47,431 bases of DNA from Actinomycetes bacterium. Its GTDB lineage: Bacteria; Actinomycetota; Acidimicrobiia; Acidimicrobiales; SZUA-35. Every line of letters starts with the position of its first letter. Within the stretch, counting starts at the first letter, position 1. The notes under the pieces are model-generated. The model searched no databases. It was not told the DNA's origin and was given only the letters and a program-made list of their open reading frames with translations. Of the stretch, positions 41,943 through 47,431 are shown in pieces. The position numbers and the translations under genes were made by a program. Location of the stretch: contig JAJRQY010000146.1 in NCBI GenBank assembly GCA_024280015.1, positions 1-47,431 on the forward strand, given 5' to 3'.

Positions 41943-42776
41943 GTGACCGAGTCCAGCGTCGACCGCATCCCCGTTTCTTACGTTCAGAAATCGCGGGCCT
42001 TCTATGAGGCCCGCGGTTTTGAACGGCCATACATCTGGGCTCAACACGATGCGGCACCCTTCACCAAGGTCGACAAACCCTTGTCCGAGTCTCGGATCGC
42101 AGTCGTCACCACCACGGTCCCCGTCCACGGTCGAGAAAAGCACGGTCAGGGAGATGCACTCCTCGCTGACGCCCCTAAGGGAAGCACCTACGCCCAGGCC
42201 TGCTCCCCACGTCCTCATCAGATGTACACCAATCATCTGTCCTGGCACAAGGAGGCGACCAATACCAACGATGTCGAAACATTCTTACCGCTGGGACGAC
42301 TCAGCGAGTTCGTGGAGCGGGGCCGGCTCGGCAGTCTCTCATCCCGTTTCTACGGGGTACCGACCAACTACAGCCAACGCGAAACCCGCGAGGACGCGCT
42401 AACCATTGCTCAGTGGTGTCACGAAGATGAGGTTGACCTTGTTTTGCTCGTTCCCCTTTGACCAGTTTGTCACCAGACCGTGAGTCTGGTTGCCCGCCAT
42501 CTGGAGTCAGTCGGCATCCCAACCGTCGTCATCGGCAGTGCCCGAGACATCGTTGAGTATTGCGCAGTCCCCCGCTTCTTGTTTGTCGACTTCCCACTCG
42601 GCAACCCGTGTGGCAGGCCAAACGATTCTGCCATGCAGACTGATCTTGTCGGCCAGGCTCTGAGCCTCTTGGAGAATGCCGCCGTTCCACAGACCACGGT
42701 CAAAGCCACCGCGCAATGGGGCGATGACGATTGGCGAAAGAGTTACATGCGTATCCCTGAGGATTCATCCGACTAG
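41943..42776 (+). CDS. PrdB/GrdB-like reductase-family selenoprotein (in-frame UGA at codon 173)
   Basis: From a GTG at 41943, 18 bases after the peroxidase stop, the frame is open to a TAG at 42776 except for a TGA at 42459-42461. Read as Sec it gives 277 residues. The start (VSYVQKSRAFYEARG), HPHQMYTNHLSWHKE-type region, FYGVPTNYSQRE and DLVLLVPL-U-PVCHQTVSLVARHL match the family annotated as glycine/sarcosine/betaine or D-proline reductase selenoprotein B, with the redox motif UxxC; relatives without Sec carry CxxC. A 7-bp stem-loop follows the TGA. True GrdB and PrdB work in amino acid fermentation, with partner subunits (GrdA, GrdC, PrdA) not seen here, so the function is unknown. It is probably transcribed with the peroxidase gene. 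Confidence 0.85.
42472..42490 (+). promoter_or_regulatory. SECIS-like hairpin in the PrdB/GrdB-like gene
   Basis: ACCAGAC (42472-42478) pairs with GTCTGGT (42484-42490) around a 5-base loop CGTGA. The loop starts 17 bases after the TGA, within the usual distance, and holds a G-U pair as bacterial SECIS apices do. Confidence 0.65.
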
Positions 42777-42800
42777 GGGCCGCGTTATGACAACTACCGC

Positions 42801-44012
42801 CTAACGGCTGAAGCGACTGACCGTTTCGATGTGCGAGGTTTGTCCAAACATGTCCACAGTGGTGACCCGGTCAAGTTCGAAACCTTCATCAATGAGCAGT
42901 CTGGCGTCACGGGCAAGCGAAGCTGGGTCACAGCTCACCAGGGCAATGATCGAAGCTTTGGTTTCGAGGAGCTTGCTCACACCGTCGCTGCCGAGGCCGC
43001 GGCGGGCCGGGTCAGCAACAACAACCTGCGCCTCCGTCGCCTTCCAACGTTCCACGCGAGACTTGACGACTACGGCATCGGTGCCGAGATTGACCTTGGC
43101 ATCAGCTATCGACGACTGGCTACTCTCAATCAGTGTTACTTGTCGATTCCGACCAACGGTTGCCCCAAACAGGCCAACCCCACCATAGGCATCGATCATC
43201 GGACCGTCTGTCCCGGCCAGCGCTTGGCCCACCAAGCTGACGAGAGCCTCGGCTCCATCGGGTCTGCACTGGAAGAACGAACTTGCTGAGATTCGGAAGC
43301 GACTCCCAGCGACTTCTTCATGAATCCAAGCGTTCTCTCCAGCAGCCAACTGTTCACGGCTGATGACTTGGACCCCGTCGGGCACGACGGTCTGGGCAAC
43401 CATGTCTGGCGGACAGTCGGTGATGAGCAGGCTTTCCCCGGTTCGCGCACCAACCCGAGCAACAACCTCATGAGCCCCGGGGAAACGACCCTCAACCAGG
43501 ATCTGTTCCACCACCGGATGGGCAGTCTCGCAGCTGTCTATTGGCACAACATCGTTGGATCGAGCCATGCGGAAACCCGCCGAGCTGTCGTGAATCGCCG
43601 CCCTTACTGTTGTGCGGTAGTCAACCGTCGACAATCTCTCCCCCGAGGCTGTCTGGGCTTCGACATCGATGCTGTCAATCTGGCCAAGTCGACGCAGGGA
43701 ATCAACGACAATGAGGCGACGGAGTTCCGTCGCTCCATCCGGACTGCATGGCTGCCAGTCACAGCCACCGCATCCGGAGTGGTAGTGGGCGCAGGTGGCT
43801 GGCAGTCGGTACGGCCCTGGCTCCAACACCTCAATGACCCGACCCTCAATCATGCGCTTCTGTTCCTTAGTGACCTCCACCGCGACACGGTCCCCGGGAA
43901 AGCCGCCATCGATCATCATGATTCGACCATCCGGTGCGTTGGCGATGCCGGCACCGCCAGTCGCCATCCGATCAATTGTCACAAGAATGGGGTTCGGACT
44001 CACCAATGGCAT
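42801..44012 (-). CDS. TrmA/RlmD-family RNA 5-methyluridine methyltransferase
   Basis: About 403 residues from an ATG at 44012 (a GTG at 44003 is possible; open frame upstream to 44192 overlaps the divergent epimerase). A TRAM-like domain opens the protein (DRMATGGAGIANAPDG ... GFPGDRVAVEV). The [4Fe-4S] Cys follow (CAHYHSGCGGCDWQ). The SAM-binding domain shows DAYGGVGLFGATV, then VVADPARRGLG, the catalytic Cys in LVSCDPASLARD (SCNP in most relatives) and the general base Glu in HIETVSRF. Such enzymes methylate a uridine in 23S rRNA or tRNA. Start codon is 10 bases from the divergent epimerase start, so control regions must overlap. Confidence 0.88.
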   Translation of the reverse strand: MPLVSPNPILVTIDRMATGGAGIANAPDGRIMMIDGGFPGDRVAVEVTKEQKRMIEGRVIEVLEPGPYRLPATCAHYHSGCGGCDWQPCSPDGATELRRLIVVDSLRRLGQIDSIDVEAQTASGERLSTVDYRTTVRAAIHDSSAGFRMARSNDVVPIDSCETAHPVVEQILVEGRFPGAHEVVARVGARTGESLLITDCPPDMVAQTVVPDGVQVISREQLAAGENAWIHEEVAGSRFRISASSFFQCRPDGAEALVSLVGQALAGTDGPMIDAYGGVGLFGATVGRNRQVTLIESSQSSIADAKVNLGTDAVVVKSRVERWKATEAQVVVADPARRGLGSDGVSKLLETKASIIALVSCDPASLARDARLLIDEGFELDRVTTVDMFGQTSHIETVSRFSR

Positions 44013-44022
44013 GCTAGGGGAT

Positions 44023-44706
44023 ATGGCTTCTGATCCTTCTGTCCTTATCTCCCCGTCTGTCTTGCCTGCCAACTTTGCCCAGCTCGGCCAAGAGTGTCGT
44101 GACCTAGAGGCCGCCGGGGCCGATCGCATCCATTGGGATGTTATGGACGGGCAGTTTGTACCCAACATGTCCATGGGTGCCAGCATCATCAAGTCATGTC
44201 GAAGCGAAGTCGACCTCCCCTTTGAGGCTCACCTGATGGTCAAGGAACCAGACCATCTCTTGAAAGGGTTCGTTGATGCTGGTTGCGATACTGTCATGGT
44301 GCATGCCGAGGCTTGCACACATCTTCACCGAACTTTGAGCATCATCAAGGCTCTTGGTGCCTCGGCCGGGGTTGTGCTCAATCCCCACACGTCCATAGAG
44401 CCACTTCGCCATGTACTGGACATGATCGACATCGTCCTCATCATGAGTGTGAATCCAGGATTCGGTGGACAAAGCTACATCTCTGCGATCGAGCCCAAGA
44501 TCCGGCTCGCACGGGAGCTGCTGGACACGGCTGATCATCACATCGATCTTGAAGTTGACGGCGGCATCAGTGCCACCACTATTGGTCCGGCTGCAGCGGC
44601 CGGAGCCAACATCTTTGTCGCCGGGTCAGCCGTATTCAATCACCCGGACGGCTACTCGACAGCGATCGAAGAACTTCATCGTGTCGGGGCCAAAGCTCGA
44701 AGCTGA
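44023..44706 (+). CDS. rpe: Ribulose-phosphate 3-epimerase
   Basis: A 227-residue TIM-barrel enzyme that converts ribulose-5-phosphate and xylulose-5-phosphate. Seen: ISPSVLPANFAQLG (N-terminal strand with Ser), HWDVMDGQFVPNMSMG (metal-binding Asp), FEAHLMVKEPDH (His), IMSVNPGFGGQSY and DLEVDGGISATT (second catalytic Asp), and FVAGSAVF (phosphate loop). The length is as usual. The ATG at 44023 has AGGGG just before it. It diverges from the RNA methyltransferase and converges with clpP, with only 6 bases between the stops. Confidence 0.95.
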   Translation: MASDPSVLISPSVLPANFAQLGQECRDLEAAGADRIHWDVMDGQFVPNMSMGASIIKSCRSEVDLPFEAHLMVKEPDHLLKGFVDAGCDTVMVHAEACTHLHRTLSIIKALGASAGVVLNPHTSIEPLRHVLDMIDIVLIMSVNPGFGGQSYISAIEPKIRLARELLDTADHHIDLEVDGGISATTIGPAAAAGANIFVAGSAVFNHPDGYSTAIEELHRVGAKARS

Positions 44707-44712
44707 AACCGG

Positions 44713-45309
44713 CTACTGACCGAGGTCTCCAGCTCGAGCAATGACATGGTCACAAAGCCCGTAGTCGCGGGCCTCTTCAGCGCTAAACCACTTGTCTCGG
44801 TCGGAGTCTTCATTGATCTGATCCGCAGTTTGGCCGGAGTGCTCGGCAATGAGCTCGGCCATCTCCTTCTTGATGTGAATCAGGTTCTCTGCCTGGATGG
44901 CGATGTCGGTTGCCTGACCCTGTACACCAGCGCTTGGCTGATGCATGAGGATTCGGGCGTGAGGGAGTGCATAGCGCTTGCCTGCTGCTCCAGCGGTAAG
45001 AAGGAACTGTCCCATCGAAGCGCCAAGGCCAAGACACACCGTGGCGATGTCGGGCTTGACGAACTGCATCGTGTCATAGATGGCCATTCCCGCGGTGACC
45101 GAACCACCGGGGGAATTGATGTAGAGCCAGATGTCCTTCTCGGAGTCCTGTCCGGCGAGATAGAGCATCTGGGCAGCGATGGCATTAGAAATATCGTCAT
45201 CAACCTGCTGGCCAAGGAAGATGATCCGTTCCTTGAGCAGTTGTTGATAAATATCGAAACCGAACCCACCACTAGGAACTTCGGCGGTTGGCAATCCAGG
45301 GGTTGTCAT
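44713..45309 (-). CDS. clpP: ATP-dependent Clp protease proteolytic subunit
   Basis: A 198-residue serine protease subunit; the ATG at 45309 gives the standard length, and an upstream open frame to 45399 looks spurious. Ser-His-Asp triad: Ser in GLGASMGQF, His in [10 protein letters not shown] and Asp in [32 protein letters not shown] is the oxyanion region. ClpP forms a tetradecamer with ClpX or ClpC for regulated protein degradation. Many Actinobacteria have two clpP genes in tandem with clpX; here it stands alone next to rpe. Confidence 0.95.
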   Translation of the reverse strand: MTTPGLPTAEVPSGGFGFDIYQQLLKERIIFLGQQVDDDISNAIAAQMLYLAGQDSEKDIWLYINSPGGSVTAGMAIYDTMQFVKPDIATVCLGLGASMGQFLLTAGAAGKRYALPHARILMHQPSAGVQGQATDIAIQAENLIHIKKEMAELIAEHSGQTADQINEDSDRDKWFSAEEARDYGLCDHVIARAGDLGQ

Positions 45310-45421
45310 AACCAAACAGGCTACCGGTCTTCTGGTCTTGAGCGAAGCATGCAGGCCATGGAAATCACCCGGTAATTGCCGTGTCGCCCCCGCCAACACC
45401 CACTACCCTCAACCTCGTAAC

Positions 45422-45497
45422 ACCCTCACAGGCTTCACACCCCGAAGTTATGAGCCCCCACGGGCTCGGAACTTCCTCAGTGAACGAAGTGAACGAC
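45422..45497 (+). repeat. 76-bp direct repeat, copy 1
   Basis: The first of two identical 76-bp copies, separated by 10 bases (period 86). It holds a stem-loop: GAAGTT (45444-45449) with AACTTC (45470-45475) and inside it GAGCCC (45452-45457) with GGGCTC (45462-45467). It ends in two units of AGTGAACGA. Confidence 0.95.
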
Positions 45498-45507
45498 AAC
45501 CAGCAAT

Positions 45508-45583
45508 ACCCTCACAGGCTTCACACCCCGAAGTTATGAGCCCCCACGGGCTCGGAACTTCCTCAGTGAACGAAGTGAACGAC
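45508..45583 (+). repeat. 76-bp direct repeat, copy 2, directly abutting tRNA-Leu
   Basis: The second copy matches the first at every base and ends immediately before the first base of the tRNA gene at 45584. Its stem-loop is the same. Similar short motifs (GGGCTCCTCACT and GCTCGCTAACGCTC) follow the tRNA at 45688-45721, perhaps a diverged trace. Confidence 0.95.
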
Positions 45584-45667
45584 GCGGACGTGGCGGAATT
45601 GGCAGACGCACCAGGTTTAGGTCCTGGCGCCTTAACAGGTGTGGGGGTTCGAGTCCCCCCGTCCGCA
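45584..45667 (+). tRNA. tRNA-Leu (anticodon UAG)
   Basis: 84 bases. The acceptor stem pairs GCGGACG with CGTCCGC, followed by discriminator A. The anticodon stem CCAGG/CCTGG surrounds a loop TTTAGGT with anticodon TAG. A long variable arm is present (class II tRNA) and the T arm is GGGGGTTCGAGTCCCCC. CCA is not encoded. A 76-bp repeat touches its 5' end, so it may be processed from a longer transcript. Confidence 0.95.
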
Positions 45668-45823
45668 CGTTGTTCTTGGCCCTAGCGGGCTCCTCACTAA
45701 CCGAGTTGCTCGCTAACGCTCACAACATCGCTACTGGGGCGGATTCGAATTCGGTTGCCGGCACCCTGACTCAAGACTAGATTCGTTCTGGTGATGACCA
45801 AGCTCGTATCATCTTGAATCGCA

Positions 45824-46525
45824 TTGGTGACCGGAGTCGGGCGTGAGATCGGGATCGGGCGCTCAATCGCCCAAACGCTCCAAAGCGACGGTTGGACTGT
45901 CATCACCACCGGCTGGCGAGCCTATGACGACAAGATGCCCTGGGGGTCAGACAACACACCCCTTGCCTCCATCGAGGTCGACCTGTCCGACCCGTCGGCG
46001 CCAGCCCGGCTTTTCGCTGAGGTCAACGAAAACGTCGGCACTGTTGATGCCTTGATCATGTGCCACTGCGAGTCAGTGAACTCTTCTATCTTGGACACAA
46101 CGGTTGAAAGTTTCGATCTTCACTTCGCCGTGAACACCCGGGCAACCTGGCTCTTGATCAAGTCCTTTGCTGAGCAGCTTCTTGCTGACCGCCCCTCCTC
46201 GCACCGAAGAATCGTCGCCATCACTAGCGATCACACCCACTTCAATTTGCCCTACGGTGCCAGTAAGGGGGCCATGGATAGAATTGTCTTGGCCGCAGCC
46301 GTCGAGCTAGCTCACCTGGGCGTCGCCGCTAACGTCATCAATCCTGGAGCCACCGAGACCGGTTGGATCGGTGCGGACCTTGCCTCGACAATCGAGGGTC
46401 AGAACCTCCAACCTCGAATCGGCACTCCCCAAGACTGCGCCAATCTGGTCCGCTTCTTGTGTTCAGAGGACGGCAAGTGGATCAACAACCAGTTACTCAA
46501 TTCTGATGGGGGCAAGCTCCCCTAG
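45824..46525 (+). CDS. Short-chain dehydrogenase/reductase
   Basis: A 233-residue SDR. The start is uncertain: TTG at 45824 or GTG at 45827; a stop lies four codons upstream, so the N-terminus is very short before the Rossmann Gly motif (VTGVGREIGIGRSIA). A TATCAT 11 bases before the start may be a -10 element, consistent with a leaderless mRNA. The active site is PYGASKGAMD (YxxxK), with ITSD providing the Ser. The usual NNAG motif reads MCHCES, an unusual change in the segment after beta 4. Substrate unknown. The HAD gene begins 2 bases after its stop. Confidence 0.85.
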   Translation: MVTGVGREIGIGRSIAQTLQSDGWTVITTGWRAYDDKMPWGSDNTPLASIEVDLSDPSAPARLFAEVNENVGTVDALIMCHCESVNSSILDTTVESFDLHFAVNTRATWLLIKSFAEQLLADRPSSHRRIVAITSDHTHFNLPYGASKGAMDRIVLAAAVELAHLGVAANVINPGATETGWIGADLASTIEGQNLQPRIGTPQDCANLVRFLCSEDGKWINNQLLNSDGGKLP

Positions 46526-46527
46526 CG

Positions 46528-47223
46528 ATGATTGACGCCCTGACGTTCGACGCCGATCAGACCTTGTGGGACTTCCACGAAGTGCAACAGCGAGCCCTCC
46601 GTGCGGTCCTTGGGGCGATGGAACGAGCAGGCGAGATCAGGCCTGGGCAGTATGCACCGTCTGATCTGCAAGAAGTCCGAGACCATGTTGTCTCCACTCA
46701 TCGAGGACGACCCCATCGGCTGGAGCAGGTTCGAGAGGCATCCTTCGCAGAGTTCCTCTGCCGCCTCGGCCAAGACAGGGTGACAGCGGCTGCTCGAGCC
46801 GCCTCGCTCCTGGACTTGTTTCTCGATATTCGATTCGGCCAGATCCGGCTCTATCCCGAGGTCATGGCCGCCTTGGCCGACCTCGGCCAGAGCTACAAGT
46901 TGGGGCTTCTTTCCAACGGAAACACCTGCCCTGAACAATGTGGCCTGCCCGGAGTCTTTGATGCTGTGGTTCTAGCGCCGGACTACGGCTTTGAGAAGCC
47001 CGACACACGCGCCCTTGAGATAATCGCCAGCATGCTCGGGGTCCCCACACACAAGATCATGCACATCGGCGACGATGAGGATGATGTCCTCGGGGCGAAC
47101 GCCGCTGGGGCAATTTCGGTCTACTTGAATCGAACGGGTGCCAATCCCCGGTTCAGAACCGCAGCTGTCCACGACGCCCAAGACCTCGACCAGCTGTCAT
47201 CAATCTTGAAGGGGCTGGCCTGA
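46528..47223 (+). CDS. HAD-superfamily hydrolase
   Basis: A 231-residue phosphatase-like protein. Motif I is TFDADQTLWDF, with the nucleophile and acid Asp (DxDxT); motif II is LGLLSNGN; motif III Lys lies in YGFEKPD; motif IV is HIGDDEDDVLGA. A helical cap sits between motifs I and II. The architecture is like YjjG/PGP-type HAD subfamily I phosphatases. The start at 46528 follows the SDR stop closely, so both are probably on one mRNA that ends at the hairpin at 47260. The substrate is not recognisable. Confidence 0.88.
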   Translation: MIDALTFDADQTLWDFHEVQQRALRAVLGAMERAGEIRPGQYAPSDLQEVRDHVVSTHRGRPHRLEQVREASFAEFLCRLGQDRVTAAARAASLLDLFLDIRFGQIRLYPEVMAALADLGQSYKLGLLSNGNTCPEQCGLPGVFDAVVLAPDYGFEKPDTRALEIIASMLGVPTHKIMHIGDDEDDVLGANAAGAISVYLNRTGANPRFRTAAVHDAQDLDQLSSILKGLA

Positions 47224-47259
47224 GCGAGACAGCCCGAGCCCAGGCTCCCAAAACGAAGA

Positions 47260-47289
47260 ATGCCTCCCCGGCAAAAGCCGAGGAGGCAT
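47260..47289. terminator. Bidirectional intrinsic terminator between the HAD gene and the rRNA operon
   Basis: ATGCCTCC and GGAGGCAT pair around an inner CGGC/GCCG stem with an AAAA loop; one C-A mismatch separates the two. T-rich stretches flank both sides (TTTCATTT on plus, TTCTTCGTTTT on minus). It ends the SDR/HAD transcript and, on the minus strand, lies just past the 5S rRNA 3' end. Confidence 0.85.
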
Positions 47290-47346
47290 TTCATTTGGAT
47301 TTCTGGTGATCCGACCCAACAAACACAGGCAGAACCACACAAAGAA

Positions 47347-47431
47347 ATCCGGCGGCGACCTACTCTCCCAGGACCCCTAGGTCCAAGTACCATCAGCGCA
47401 GGAGGGCTTAACTACCGTGTTCGAAATGGAA
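47347..47431 (-). rRNA. rrf: 5S ribosomal RNA (partial, 3' part)
   Basis: The minus strand contains the 5S hallmarks: the CCATTTCGAACACGG region (loop C) at the right edge, TAAGCCCTCCTGCGC, then GGTACTTGGACC and GGGAGAGTAGGTCGCCGCC at the 3' end. The 5' part lies beyond the window. The exact 3' end is approximate (47347-47350). 23S and 16S genes should follow to the right. Confidence 0.93.

Noticed and set aside
42480-42776. Separate 98-residue gene after the second TGA
   Set aside because: It is in frame with the upstream PrdB/GrdB-like part, and the TGA falls at the family's Sec/Cys position.
41445-42776. Alternative genetic code (TGA read as an amino acid everywhere)
   Set aside because: TGA ends many intact genes here, for example pilT, narH and the Rieske gene, so recoding is limited to the two sites.
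45422-45583. CRISPR array
   Set aside because: There are only two copies of a 76-bp unit with a 10-base spacer and no cas genes; size and spacing do not fit.
45338-45685. Open frame of 115 residues through the 76-bp repeats and the tRNA
   Set aside because: It runs across a tRNA gene and two repeat copies with no recognisable protein character.

Overview
The window is 47.4 kb of densely packed bacterial DNA with GC roughly in the mid to high fifties (estimated by eye). Short intergenic gaps, many ATGA-type gene overlaps, GTG/TTG starts, an actinobacterial style of protein composition and several Acidimicrobiia-like families suggest an Actinomycetota genome, plausibly an uncultured Acidimicrobiia. 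This placement is inference; no taxonomic marker is complete here. The right edge enters an rRNA operon at the 5S gene (minus strand).

Layout. (1) 1-9.4 kb is a type IV pilus locus: pilM (cut by the left edge), three minor pilin-like genes, a short prepilin peptidase, the PilB and PilT ATPases, PilC and a major pilin. (2) 9.4-10.7 kb is an acyl-CoA dehydrogenase. (3) 10.7-15.7 kb is a minus-strand respiratory operon: a GltD-like flavoprotein with ferredoxin clusters, a split cytochrome b (b6 and subunit IV type), a Rieske protein, a cytochrome c and a YwiC-like membrane protein. (4) Divergent from it, 16.3-27.0 kb carries a complete membrane nitrate reductase operon in the order diheme cytochrome c, narG, narH, narJ, narI, narK, narK, the order known from Thermus. 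A 0.5 kb leader with a terminator-like hairpin precedes it. (5) 27.2-29.6 kb holds a two-flavoprotein fusion (thioredoxin-reductase-like plus ferredoxin-NADP reductase) and a CBS-domain protein. (6) 29.6-34.6 kb is a minus-strand operon of an M20 amidohydrolase, a D-carbamoylase-like amidase and a fused molybdenum hydroxylase resembling the selenium-dependent xanthine dehydrogenase group. (7) 34.7-36.4 kb is a cytochrome b561 plus sulfite-oxidase-fold molybdoenzyme pair. (8) 36.4-39.7 kb has a lipoprotein, two cobalamin genes (cobC-like, cbiB) and a cation efflux gene that overlaps cbiB. (9) 39.9-41.4 kb is an atypical pyruvate kinase. (10) 41.4-42.8 kb holds two adjacent genes that each need an in-frame UGA read as selenocysteine: a glutathione peroxidase (Sec36) and a PrdB/GrdB-like protein (Sec173). 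(11) 42.8-47.2 kb is housekeeping: RNA m5U methyltransferase, ribulose-phosphate epimerase, ClpP, tRNA-Leu(UAG) behind a 76-bp perfect direct repeat, an SDR, a HAD hydrolase and a bidirectional terminator before the rRNA operon.

How it fits together. Regions 3 and 4 look like one nitrate-respiration module: quinol is oxidised by NarGHI or by the bc-type complex, and the cytochromes c link the two. Three molybdoenzymes (NarG, the Mo hydroxylase, the sulfite-oxidase-fold protein) make the window rich in molybdenum enzymes. The two UGA genes, with the putative selenium-dependent hydroxylase, make a coherent case for selenium use. The machinery for this (selA, selB, selC, selD) is not in the window. 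The selenoprotein pair is the most notable find.
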